A DNA stretch of 64,000 nt from Thermohalobaculum sp050043005 (GTDB lineage: Bacteria > Pseudomonadota > Alphaproteobacteria > Rhodobacterales > Rhodobacteraceae). This document shows positions 51,099 to 59,355 of this stretch, one piece after another. The stretch is taken from NCBI GenBank assembly GCA_050043005.1, contig JBHJIZ010000030.1, forward strand, positions 1 through 64,000. The letters are read 5' to 3'. Every line of letters starts with the position of its first letter. Position 1 is the stretch's first letter. The position numbers were made by a program, and so were the translations under genes. Under the pieces are notes generated by a model. It worked only from the letters and a program-made list of their open reading frames with translations. It was not told the origin of the DNA and did no database searches.

Positions 51099-51953
51099 AT
51101 GAACCGGTGGACCTTGGGTGGCGTTTTGATGGTGCTTCCCCTGGCGCTCACACTCTCCGGATGTGAGTCCATTGCGGAGAAAGAGGACCCGATCCCTAAG
51201 TCCGTCATCGACGCCGGGAACCTGAGCGATCTTCTTCTGGCGGCTGGCGACCCCGAGGAATCGATCCAGTACTTCGAATCCGCACTTGCGCAAGAACCGG
51301 ACCGTGGCGACTTCCGGCGCGGATTAGCGATCTCACTCGGACGCGCCAAGCGTTACCCTGAAGCCGCCCGGATTTGGCAGGAACTGACAGCACTTGGCCA
51401 GGATACCCCGGCCGACCGCATCGAATACGCCTTTGTTGCCGCACGCCTACAGCGTTGGGACGATGTCCGCGCCGTGGTCAACAACCTCCCGGCCTCGCTC
51501 CAATCGTCGCGACGCTACCTTGTCAGCGCGATGCTCGCGGACAATGAGCAGAACTGGGCACAGGCGGACGACGCCTACACGCAAGCCGAGCGTCTTGCGA
51601 CCAACCCGGCATCGGTTTTGAACAACTGGGGCGTCTCGAAGATGTCCCGCAAGGATCTGACAGGTGCTGAAGCAACGTTCGAACGCGCCCTTTCTTTCGA
51701 TGCACGGCTCTTCAGTGCCAAGAACAATCTCGCCATATCCCGCGGCCTGCAAGGCAACTTCGAACTGCCGATCGTCCCGATGACCGAGAAGGAAAAGGCC
51801 ATCATCCTCAACAATCTGGGCTTGATCGCGGTCCGCAAGGGCGAGGGTGCGATCGCCAAAGGTTTGTTCGCCGCGGCCGTCGATGCGCACCCACAGCATT
51901 ACTCCGCCGCCGCCGACCGTCTTGCCGCCCTTGAAGGCTCAATCGAGAACTGA
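51099..51953 (+). CDS. Second Tad-locus TPR lipoprotein
   Basis: 284 residues. Lipoprotein signal (LPLALTLSGC, Cys23). TPR-type helical repeats cover about 40-275 (NLSDLLLAAGDPEESIQYFE, GLAISLGRAKRYPEAARIWQ, NNWGVSKMSRKDLTGAEATF, LNNLGLIAVRKGEGAIAKGL). It is transcribed with tadD (3-base gap, ribosome site AAGGAGAGG) and sits 3 bases before the prepilin peptidase gene. Tad loci often have one TadD; a tandem second TPR lipoprotein of different length suggests a specialised partner, perhaps for the OmpA lipoprotein or secretin. Confidence 0.85.
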   Translation: MNRWTLGGVLMVLPLALTLSGCESIAEKEDPIPKSVIDAGNLSDLLLAAGDPEESIQYFESALAQEPDRGDFRRGLAISLGRAKRYPEAARIWQELTALGQDTPADRIEYAFVAARLQRWDDVRAVVNNLPASLQSSRRYLVSAMLADNEQNWAQADDAYTQAERLATNPASVLNNWGVSKMSRKDLTGAEATFERALSFDARLFSAKNNLAISRGLQGNFELPIVPMTEKEKAIILNNLGLIAVRKGEGAIAKGLFAAAVDAHPQHYSAAADRLAALEGSIEN

Positions 51954-51956
51954 CAC

Positions 51957-52469
51957 ATGCTCACGACGCCTGCCCTTTGGGTTGCCTTTGCCGCGATCGT
52001 CCCGTTGATGGCGCTCGCGGCATGGTCCGATCTGAGAACACTCAAGATCCCGAACAAGCTTGTTCTGCTGATGCTGGCCGTCTTCCTCGTCACGGGCTTT
52101 TGGGGACTTCCGACAGAGACATTCCTCTGGCGCCTCGTCTATGGAGCCGTGGTTCTGGCGATCGGGTTTGGCCTGTTCTCGCTGGGGGTGATGGGCGGCG
52201 GCGACGCCAAGATGATCGCTGCAATCGTTCCTTTTGTGATGCCGCAGGAAATCGGCGCCTTTCTGGTGATCTATGCCGTCTCTGCGCTGGCGTTCTGGGC
52301 AATCTTGAAGCTGATCATGATGGTGCCCCGCGAACACGAGACTGGCTGGTACTTCGTAGATCAGCAGTTGGACAGATCGCGCAAGAGGACAGACTTTCCG
52401 CTGGGCCTGATCATCGGCGTGACCGTTCTGATCTATCTCGGAATCCACACCTGGTACTCGCTAGCGTAA
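51957..52469 (+). CDS. cpaA: Prepilin peptidase CpaA/TadV (A24 family)
   Basis: Inner-membrane aspartyl protease that removes the leader of the pilin and pseudopilins. 170 residues with about five helices. The two catalytic aspartates are in LAAWSDLRTLKIPNKL and MGGGDAKMIAAIV, the GxGD motif of the family. The cytoplasmic methylase domain of PilD is absent, as normal for TadV. It ends the tad gene series and converges on the GntR gene with a 7-base gap. Confidence 0.92.
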   Translation: MLTTPALWVAFAAIVPLMALAAWSDLRTLKIPNKLVLLMLAVFLVTGFWGLPTETFLWRLVYGAVVLAIGFGLFSLGVMGGGDAKMIAAIVPFVMPQEIGAFLVIYAVSALAFWAILKLIMMVPREHETGWYFVDQQLDRSRKRTDFPLGLIIGVTVLIYLGIHTWYSLA

Positions 52470-52476
52470 GCTGGCT

Positions 52477-53115
52477 CTAGCGGCCACTCTCCAGCATCAG
52501 ACGTGTCTTGTAGGCGTTCGAGATATGACGCTCGGCGGCTGCCTGTGCGCGCATCTCATCCCGGGCGGCAATCGCCGCGACGATCTCGGCGTGCTCGTCC
52601 AGCGCCTCGGTTCCGCGTTCGACCGTAGCAAGCGTTGTCGACGACATCAGCGCCATCGTGCGCCGCATGCCCTGCAGCATCTGGCTCAGATAGCGATTAT
52701 GCGAGGCCCGGTGAAGCTGACGATGAAACGTCCGGTTCGCCAGCGCGAGGCCCATCGCATCGCCGATGAGCGCCCGGTCAGCATCGACCATCTGCTGCAG
52801 AACCTCGATCTCCTCGGGGGCCGCGTGCCGCGCCGCCAACCGGGCCGCCAGCCCCTCGACAACACCGCGCACTTCGTAGAGCTCGCCCAATTGGTCGTGG
52901 TCCAGCGTGGCGACCCGCAGCGAACGGCCCTCGCGCGCCACGACATCCTGTGCCTCAAGCCGCTGCAAGGCCTCGCGTACCGGAGTTCGGGAGACCCCCA
53001 GCTTTTCGGCCAGATCTGTCTCGACCAGCCGCTGCCCCGGGGCGATGTCGCCCCGGTCAATCGCTTCGAGGATCAGCGTATACGCATCCCCGTGATCGGT
53101 GCCCTGCCCGCTCAC
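52477..53115 (-). CDS. GntR-family regulator with FCD domain
   Basis: 212 residues from a GTG start. N-terminal winged helix-turn-helix (IAPGQRLVETDLAEKLGVS, RTPVREALQRLE) and C-terminal all-helical FCD ligand domain (about 85-205; histidines in ANRTFHRQLHRASHN and ISNAYK region could hold a metal). Its start overlaps the stop of the acyl-CoA ligase gene (53112-53115, GTGA), so the regulator is translationally coupled to the enzyme and may control it in response to an acid or acyl compound. Confidence 0.9.
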   Translation of the reverse strand: MSGQGTDHGDAYTLILEAIDRGDIAPGQRLVETDLAEKLGVSRTPVREALQRLEAQDVVAREGRSLRVATLDHDQLGELYEVRGVVEGLAARLAARHAAPEEIEVLQQMVDADRALIGDAMGLALANRTFHRQLHRASHNRYLSQMLQGMRRTMALMSSTTLATVERGTEALDEHAEIVAAIAARDEMRAQAAAERHISNAYKTRLMLESGR

Positions 53116-54746
53116 CGGAACTCCGGCAGCTTGTAGCCATCGGCGTCCAGCTTGCGCCGGATCGACAGTTTCGAGATCTTGCCTGTCGCCGTATGCGGAA
53201 TCTCGTCAGTAAAGATCACATCATCCGGCAGTTGCCACTTGGCGAAGTGCGGGCGCAGCAGTTCGATGATGCTGTCAGGCTGTGGGGATTTGCCCGGCTG
53301 TGGCACGACCATCAGAACGGGACGTTCGTCCCATTTCGGATGCGGGACGCCGATGGCCGCGGCCTCGAACACTTCGGGGTGCGCAACCACGGCGTTCTCC
53401 ATATCGATCGAGCTGATCCACTCACCACCCGACTTGATGACATCCTTGAAGCGATCGGTGATCTTCACGTAACCGTTCGGATCCATCGTCGCGGCATCGC
53501 CGGTGTCGAACCAGTTGTTGCCGTCGACTGTGTCTTCATCCTGCTTCATATACCGCTTTACAACTCCGGGCCCCCGGATCAGCAGACGCCCCTGGCTCTG
53601 GCCATCCCAAGGCAGTTCGTTGTCGTCATCGTCGCGCACGACCAGATCGATCGTGAACGGGCAATGTCCGACCTTCTCCTGCGTATCAAGCTGTTCGGCA
53701 TCACTAAGCTCAAGCACCTCCGGCTTCGGGGTACAGATCGTGCCAAGAGGAGAGGTCTCGGTCATACCCCAGGCATGCAGTACCTTCACGCCATAGCTGT
53801 TCTGGAACTCCTCGATCACCGCGCGCGGGCAGGCAGAGCCACCGATCACCACCCGGTCGAGATGCGGGAGCGCCAGGCCGTTCTCCCGCAGATGCACCAG
53901 CAACGGCAGCCAGACGGTCGGTACTGCCGCCGTTACCGTTACCTTACCGGTGTCGAGCATCTCGTAACAACTGGCCGCATCGAGCTGGCGACCAGGCAAT
54001 ACACAAGCTGCGCCAACCAGGGGGATCGCGAACCCCGTCGACCAGCCGTTGGCATGGAACAATGGGACGACCGGCATCACGGTGTCGGTCGATGACAGAC
54101 CCAGCATATCTTTCTGGACCATCACCATGGCGTGCAGCACATTGGAACGATGAGAGTAGACGACACCTTTCGGGTGGCCCGTCGTGCCCGACGTGAAGCA
54201 CACGCCGCACGCATCATCCTCCGAACCATCGACCCAATCGAACAGGCCGTCCTCAGCGTCCAGAAGCTCCTCGTAGCACAACGCGTTCGGCAGTGAGGTC
54301 TCAGGCATATGGGCCCGGTCCGTCATCACGATGAAGCCCTTCACCTGCTGCAGCTGGTTCGCAATCGGCTCAAGCACACCCACCAGATCATGATCCACCA
54401 GAAGCCACTGATCGTCCGCATGATTGATGATGTAGATCAGCTGCTCAGCCGACAGTCGCGGGTTCAATGAGTGCAGCACCCCGCCCGCACCTGGCACGCC
54501 GTACCAGACTTCCATGTGCCGCGTGGTGTTCCAGGCCATGCACCCGATCATGTCACCGCGCTTCACACCCAGCCGCACCAAAGCCTGTGAGACCTTCAGC
54601 GCCCGACCATGCAGATCAGCCCAGGTTGCTTCGGTGATCGGCCCTTCGACCGAACGCGAAATGATACGCCTGTTCGCGTGATACTTCGCGGCATGATCCA
54701 GAATCCGCGAAACACGCAGCGGCCAGTCCTGCATCAATCCCAGCAT
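53112..54746 (-). CDS. Fatty-acyl-CoA ligase, AlkK-like
   Basis: Activates medium- or long-chain fatty acids to CoA thioesters through an acyl-adenylate. 544 residues, the length of AlkK-type ligases. Motifs: FTSGTTGHPKGVVYSHRSN (P-loop), HAWGMTETSPLG, WFDTGDAATMDPNGYVKITD, and the catalytic C-terminal lysine in TATGKISKLSIRR. ATG 54744-54746 has GGAGG 8 bases upstream. Cotranscribed with the GntR gene. Confidence 0.92.
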   Translation of the reverse strand: MLGLMQDWPLRVSRILDHAAKYHANRRIISRSVEGPITEATWADLHGRALKVSQALVRLGVKRGDMIGCMAWNTTRHMEVWYGVPGAGGVLHSLNPRLSAEQLIYIINHADDQWLLVDHDLVGVLEPIANQLQQVKGFIVMTDRAHMPETSLPNALCYEELLDAEDGLFDWVDGSEDDACGVCFTSGTTGHPKGVVYSHRSNVLHAMVMVQKDMLGLSSTDTVMPVVPLFHANGWSTGFAIPLVGAACVLPGRQLDAASCYEMLDTGKVTVTAAVPTVWLPLLVHLRENGLALPHLDRVVIGGSACPRAVIEEFQNSYGVKVLHAWGMTETSPLGTICTPKPEVLELSDAEQLDTQEKVGHCPFTIDLVVRDDDDNELPWDGQSQGRLLIRGPGVVKRYMKQDEDTVDGNNWFDTGDAATMDPNGYVKITDRFKDVIKSGGEWISSIDMENAVVAHPEVFEAAAIGVPHPKWDERPVLMVVPQPGKSPQPDSIIELLRPHFAKWQLPDDVIFTDEIPHTATGKISKLSIRRKLDADGYKLPEFR

Positions 54747-55076
54747 CGCAGGTTCCTCCCTGTATTGTCCTTGGGCGGCAACCTAAGCCTTCTATCGGGT
54801 CTGTGAAGTGCTTTAACGCAGCGATCGGGTGGCCTGTTAAATCTCCATCGAAATGTGTGAAAAAGAATCTTTCGCGTCGCCGACACGCAAGGAAATGTTA
54901 GCAAACGAGTTGGATTATAACGTTTGACGCCACAAGAGATATCCTTCACACGCATTTACGATAAGCAGAATTCCCCCCGAAATCGCCGAATATTCTCCGA
55001 ATTAACGATATATATTGAGAAGGCTGCAATCAATTACTCCGATCCTAAGGTCATTCGCTGATGACTGAGGGGTTCA
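54747..55076. other. 330-base AT-rich divergent spacer ahead of the G8/RTX gene
   Basis: No gene was found. The spacer is clearly more AT-rich than its surroundings. An inverted repeat CAAACG (54902-54907) / CGTTTG (54921-54926) and a -10-like TATATT (55011-55016) are present, without a good -35. GAGGGG precedes the ATG at 55077. The promoters of the acyl-CoA ligase and the G8/RTX protein should both be here. Confidence 0.45.
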
Positions 55077-58000
55077 ATGTCAGCTCAAGCACATGCCGGT
55101 CACACGCCGCAACTTGATCTTTTGCCGACTGATGCCACCGGAACAGCACCGCTCGCGACGCATGTCGCGATCAATCACGGTGACTGGTTCGATCCTGGCA
55201 CGTGGGCGAACGGTACAGTGCCCGGTGAAGGTGCAATCGTTCAGATCCCGGACGGTGTTGCTGTCAGCTATGACGGCGCCAGCGATGCGGGCCTTTTCAT
55301 CGTCCGCGTCGATGGCGCGCTCTCGTTCAATGCCGAAGACGGACGGGCCACCAAGATGGTGGTCGACACGATCGTCACGGCGCCCGGGTCGATTCTGACA
55401 ATAAATGCGGCGGACGATACCGACGGCACCGTCGACATCGTCTTCGCCGAAGGACAACCGGCAGCGCACGCGGCACATTTCACGACCGGCACGCCCGGCG
55501 ACGGCGTCATGGGGCGCTTCACCTGGGATCCGGAACAGCTCAGCCTCGGGCTCGTGGCCGGGGGCGATGTCGAAATCCGCGGTCAGACGGTCGATGCCGG
55601 TCTGAACCTGGCTGTCAGCCCGTCCGCTGGCGACACACAGCTTATCTTCGACAGCGACGGCGGCGATTTCGGCTGGCAACCCGGTCATCTGATCACCATC
55701 GGCGACACCGGATATCTGGGCCGCGGCGAAGATGGCAGCCTGATCTCGCATAACGAGGTGCGCACGATCACGGACGTGCAGATCGTCGACGGCAAGATGG
55801 TCGTCACGATCGATCAAGCGCTCGACTTCGATCACGACGGACGGCTCGACCCGACAACGGGCGAGGAACTGACAGGCCATGTCGGCAACGTTTCGCGCAA
55901 TGTGACCTTCTCCTCGGATGCGGCCGACCAGAACGGCGATGGTATCCCGGAAGATGGGGTTTCGCTGGGTCAACCGCTTGGCGCGGGTGAACACTACGTG
56001 ACCGAGCGTGGTCACATCATGTTCATGCACACCGATGACGTCACCGTCAGCCATACAAGCTTCATGGGCCTTGGCCGGACCGACAAGACCCGCGAGATCG
56101 ACGATTTCAAGATCGGCGGGATCGGCAACAATCGACTCTTCGATGACAACGGCACCCAGGGCGTGTTCGAACCCGGCGTCGATGTCGAAATCGAAACTCC
56201 AGCCGACCAGATCGTGAACCAGCGTGGCCGTTACGCGGTCCACATCCACGAGGCACGCAAGGGCGACGGACACGATCACGATTCCAACGAGTTTCCGGGG
56301 GGACACACCGGCCACGGCGTGATCGGTCCCTGCCCCGAGACAGGCGGATCAATCTGCCATTGCGGCGATTCCGACCACAGCGATCACGGCACGATGGGCC
56401 CTTGCCCCGAAACCGGCGGCGCAATCTGTCATTGCGACGATCAGGACGGCGACGGCACGCCAGACCATCTGGATGACGACTATTTCGATGGCGCCTGGAT
56501 CGAGGGGATTGCCGTCTTCGGCTCGCCGGGCTGGGGCCTCGTGCAGCACTCGTCCGACGCCGTCTTGAAAGACAATGTTGTCTACGGCGTCAGCGGATCG
56601 GCCTATGTCGCGGAATCCGGAGACGAAACCGGCCGCTGGGAAGGCAACCTTGCCATGAACAGCTATGGCAAGGGGCACTTCTACGGCTACGAGGATTCCT
56701 CGGACTTCAACGAGAACGGTGGCGGCGAAGGCAATGGCTTCTATCTGAAGGCCCGCGCGATCGAGGTCGTCGACAATGTCGCCCAATCCTCGGCCCGCGC
56801 AGGCTTCTTCTACCACAACAACGGAACCGTGCTGCGCGACACGCCGACGGACGACCTGGACGTCGACGGATTTGCGCACGGGCTGGATTTCGTTGATGCC
56901 GAAGACGTTCCGATCCGGACCTTCGAGGGCAACGAGGCGATCGGCGCCGAACACGGCATTCGCATCGTCACGGACCCGCTCGACGCGATGCGCAAATTCA
57001 GCGACGCCTACAGCCACTTCAAGGATTTCACCGGCTGGGAGCTTGATGAGGCAGGCGTCTCGATCACGTATTCGTCGAAATACGTCTTCGAAGATTTCCT
57101 GCTGCTCGGAACCGAGGAGAAGGTCAGTCAATCCGCCGTGCAGGACGGCAACATCGGGTTCTTCCTCAAGGCCAGCGTCGCCGACATCACGATCCTGAAC
57201 AGCCATGTCGAGTACTTCGAGAACTCGGTGCACAACTGGACTCAGGTCGGCAACCGGCAAGAGTACAGACGCGGGTTCTGGGATCCAAAGGGTCCATCCG
57301 GTTACCAATGGACGCCGGAATACGAAGGCATGGGCTCCGTCGAAGGCATCGAAAACCCGATGCACAATCTTTGGAACACGAACCTAGTCGGCCTGACCGC
57401 GAGCAATCTCAGCAGTTCGTTCTTCCGCGCGCCTGCCGTGTCCGTCGAGACCGATCCCGGCGTAACGGAGAAAATGCGCGGAACGATCCGGTTCCACGAA
57501 GATGCCGACAGTTTCACACCCGGCGTCGAGATCGAGCTGCTTGGCGACAGCCGCGATGGCGCACTGGTCGCACTTTGGCGCGAAGATCTCGCCAACCATC
57601 CCGATCAGACAGCGATCCTCGCCAATCACATCCCGCTGGCTTACCAGGAGAGCCGGTACCTCTCGAAGGTTTTCGTCTCGGATACGGAACAGATCAAACG
57701 CCAGAACTATCTGGACTACGAACCGAACATCAACGCCGACATCTGGTCTGGCACGATCCTGGAATTTGCCAAGGAAGACAGCCTGGGCCGACAGGTCTTC
57801 CTGTACGAAGATTTCTCTCCCCTGGCGCCCGCACAGACCAGCCGGGCCGTTACGACAAACGAACGACTGATCTTTACGAAGGAGATGATCGGCAACGTCC
57901 TGAAGACCGAAGGGTTCTACCGGGTCGGCGGCATATCGGACGTCCAGTTCGTCATCATGAAGATGGCATTCACCGACCGGCTTTCGGGAGAGATCGAGGC

Positions 58001-59231
58001 GCAGAGCTTCCTGGTGGCACTGGACCTGTCCTGGCCCGTCCCCAAAGGCGCACGCGACAACGGGATCGTGCATCTCAGCGATGATCTGATTGTGGCTGAG
58101 CAGTATCGCGTCTTCAAGGACGGCGTGCTCGTCGCGGGACGGGCGCCCATCGTGCTCTCGGATACACCGCCTGAATCGCTGGATGGCACCAACAATTGGA
58201 TCACCGGAGCCTTCACGACCGAGCTTTCGGATGACCTGCGCCTCGGCGCGCTTTCCGATACGTTGGACGCCGGTGGCGGCGACGATATCGTCCGCGGCTT
58301 TGCGGCTGCAGACTACCTGAACGGCGAAGCAGGCAACGACCAGTTGTTCGGCGGGAACGGTTGGGACCGTTTGAACGGCGGAGAAGGCGATGACCTTCTG
58401 GATGGACACTACCAGCGCGACTTCCTGAATGGTGGTGCGGGCAACGATATTCTGTTCGGCGGTTTCGGACGCGATGATCTCGACGGCGGCGATGGCGACG
58501 ACTCGCTCGAAGGCGGCAACGGCACGGACGATCTGCTTGGCGGCGCCGGGAACGACCTCCTCATCGGCGGGTCCGGAAAGGACACGCTGAACGGTGGCGC
58601 AGGAAACGATATCATGGACGGTGGTGCGGGTCAGGATCGCCTGCTCGGTGATATCGGGGACGACGTTCTTCTCGGCAGCGGCGGAATCGATACGCTTTTC
58701 GGTGGTGATGGTGACGACATGCTGGACGGTGGCGCCAAGGCCGATCAGCTGTTCGGCGGCGCCGGTCACGACCAGATCGCAGGCGGGACGGGCCGCGACA
58801 ACCTCTTTGGCGGCGATGGCGACGATCAGCTCGAAGGCCAGGGCGGAAATGACCTTCTGCTGGGCGAGACCGGCAACGACACCCTCTTCGGAGGTGCAGG
58901 CGACGATACACTCGAAGGTGGAGACGGCGCGGACATCCTGCTCGGCGGCACCGGTAAGGACCGGATGACGGGTGGGCAGGGTGCAGACAGGTTCGTGTTC
59001 GAGGAGAGCCCGGGAATGGACGTCATTACCGATTTCGAGGACGGCGTTGACGCAATCGAGTTCATGATCGAAGCCTTCGGGTTCGAGGATCTTGACGTCC
59101 TGCAGGACGGTGACGATGCCGTGGTCTCTCATGCAGGCGGGTCGGTCCGCCTGCTCGATGTGAACGCGCTCAATCTCGACGCCAGTGATTTCGAGTTCGG
59201 CACATCGCCTCTCAACCCGATGGGCCCATAA
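55077..59231 (+). CDS. Giant G8-domain, beta-helix, RTX-repeat protein (predicted type I secreted)
   Basis: 1384 residues, no N-terminal signal peptide. A G8 domain occupies about residues 25-150 (INHGDWFDPGTWANGTVPGE), followed by a long beta-strand-rich region of parallel-helix type (about 150-800) that contains ERGHIMFMH and RGRYAVHIHEA, reminiscent of CEMIP/TMEM2-type hyaluronan-binding or depolymerising proteins. An acidic His- and Cys-rich insert lies at about 400-470. From residue 1066 to 1308 there are 27 uninterrupted RTX nonapeptides, then a C-terminal part (FVFEESPGMDVITDFEDG) like a type I secretion tail. Export by an ABC/HlyD/TolC system and calcium-dependent folding outside the cell are inferred; no such exporter gene is adjacent. 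Single gene with its own terminator. Role in adhesion, matrix or polysaccharide binding is likely but unproven. Confidence 0.85.
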   Translation: MSAQAHAGHTPQLDLLPTDATGTAPLATHVAINHGDWFDPGTWANGTVPGEGAIVQIPDGVAVSYDGASDAGLFIVRVDGALSFNAEDGRATKMVVDTIVTAPGSILTINAADDTDGTVDIVFAEGQPAAHAAHFTTGTPGDGVMGRFTWDPEQLSLGLVAGGDVEIRGQTVDAGLNLAVSPSAGDTQLIFDSDGGDFGWQPGHLITIGDTGYLGRGEDGSLISHNEVRTITDVQIVDGKMVVTIDQALDFDHDGRLDPTTGEELTGHVGNVSRNVTFSSDAADQNGDGIPEDGVSLGQPLGAGEHYVTERGHIMFMHTDDVTVSHTSFMGLGRTDKTREIDDFKIGGIGNNRLFDDNGTQGVFEPGVDVEIETPADQIVNQRGRYAVHIHEARKGDGHDHDSNEFPGGHTGHGVIGPCPETGGSICHCGDSDHSDHGTMGPCPETGGAICHCDDQDGDGTPDHLDDDYFDGAWIEGIAVFGSPGWGLVQHSSDAVLKDNVVYGVSGSAYVAESGDETGRWEGNLAMNSYGKGHFYGYEDSSDFNENGGGEGNGFYLKARAIEVVDNVAQSSARAGFFYHNNGTVLRDTPTDDLDVDGFAHGLDFVDAEDVPIRTFEGNEAIGAEHGIRIVTDPLDAMRKFSDAYSHFKDFTGWELDEAGVSITYSSKYVFEDFLLLGTEEKVSQSAVQDGNIGFFLKASVADITILNSHVEYFENSVHNWTQVGNRQEYRRGFWDPKGPSGYQWTPEYEGMGSVEGIENPMHNLWNTNLVGLTASNLSSSFFRAPAVSVETDPGVTEKMRGTIRFHEDADSFTPGVEIELLGDSRDGALVALWREDLANHPDQTAILANHIPLAYQESRYLSKVFVSDTEQIKRQNYLDYEPNINADIWSGTILEFAKEDSLGRQVFLYEDFSPLAPAQTSRAVTTNERLIFTKEMIGNVLKTEGFYRVGGISDVQFVIMKMAFTDRLSGEIEAQSFLVALDLSWPVPKGARDNGIVHLSDDLIVAEQYRVFKDGVLVAGRAPIVLSDTPPESLDGTNNWITGAFTTELSDDLRLGALSDTLDAGGGDDIVRGFAAADYLNGEAGNDQLFGGNGWDRLNGGEGDDLLDGHYQRDFLNGGAGNDILFGGFGRDDLDGGDGDDSLEGGNGTDDLLGGAGNDLLIGGSGKDTLNGGAGNDIMDGGAGQDRLLGDIGDDVLLGSGGIDTLFGGDGDDMLDGGAKADQLFGGAGHDQIAGGTGRDNLFGGDGDDQLEGQGGNDLLLGETGNDTLFGGAGDDTLEGGDGADILLGGTGKDRMTGGQGADRFVFEESPGMDVITDFEDGVDAIEFMIEAFGFEDLDVLQDGDDAVVSHAGGSVRLLDVNALNLDASDFEFGTSPLNPMGP
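56331..56435 (+). repeat. Tandem CPETGG(S/A)ICHC cassettes inside the G8/RTX protein
   Basis: Two copies of an 11-residue motif, CPETGGSICHC (56331-56363, Cys419 to Cys429) and CPETGGAICHC (56403-56435, Cys443 to Cys453), lie 24 residues apart. They are surrounded by His/Asp-rich sequence (GDSDHSDHGTMGP). Each unit offers three cysteines and a histidine, a plausible metal site or disulfide knot. Confidence 0.85.
58272..59000 (+). repeat. RTX calcium-binding array, 27 nonapeptides
   Basis: Twenty-seven consecutive 9-residue units of the GGxGxDxLx type run without a gap (first GGGDDIVRG, last GQGADRFVF). Units such as GAGNDILFG and GDGDDQLEG are canonical; a few (FAAADYLNG, HYQRDFLNG) are degenerate. 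The array should form a calcium-stabilised parallel beta-roll. Confidence 0.93.
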
Positions 59232-59244
59232 CGCACATCCACAG

Positions 59245-59275
59245 CGACCCCGTCTGGGGTCGAAACCGGTCTTTT
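59245..59275 (+). terminator. Terminator after the G8/RTX gene
   Basis: A perfect stem CGACCCC (59245-59251) / GGGGTCG (59256-59262) with a GTCT loop lies 14 bases past the stop, with a TTTTT run at 59272-59276. The gap between stem and U-run is longer than usual, so efficiency is uncertain. Confidence 0.55.
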
Positions 59276-59355
59276 TGCCGTCGCCTTATCGCATATGAGG
59301 CGGCGCAACGCGGCATGACGGATTAAGAGGTCTCCAAAACCACGGGAGACTTGAT

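Noticed and set aside
55080..56315. 411-codon open frame antisense to the N-terminal part of the G8/RTX gene
   Set aside because: It overlaps a clear coding region and shows no recognisable domain.
57384..59132. 582-codon open frame antisense to the G8/RTX gene
   Set aside because: It mirrors the repeat-rich RTX coding strand, which removes stop codons in the opposite frame. The sense protein has clear domains.
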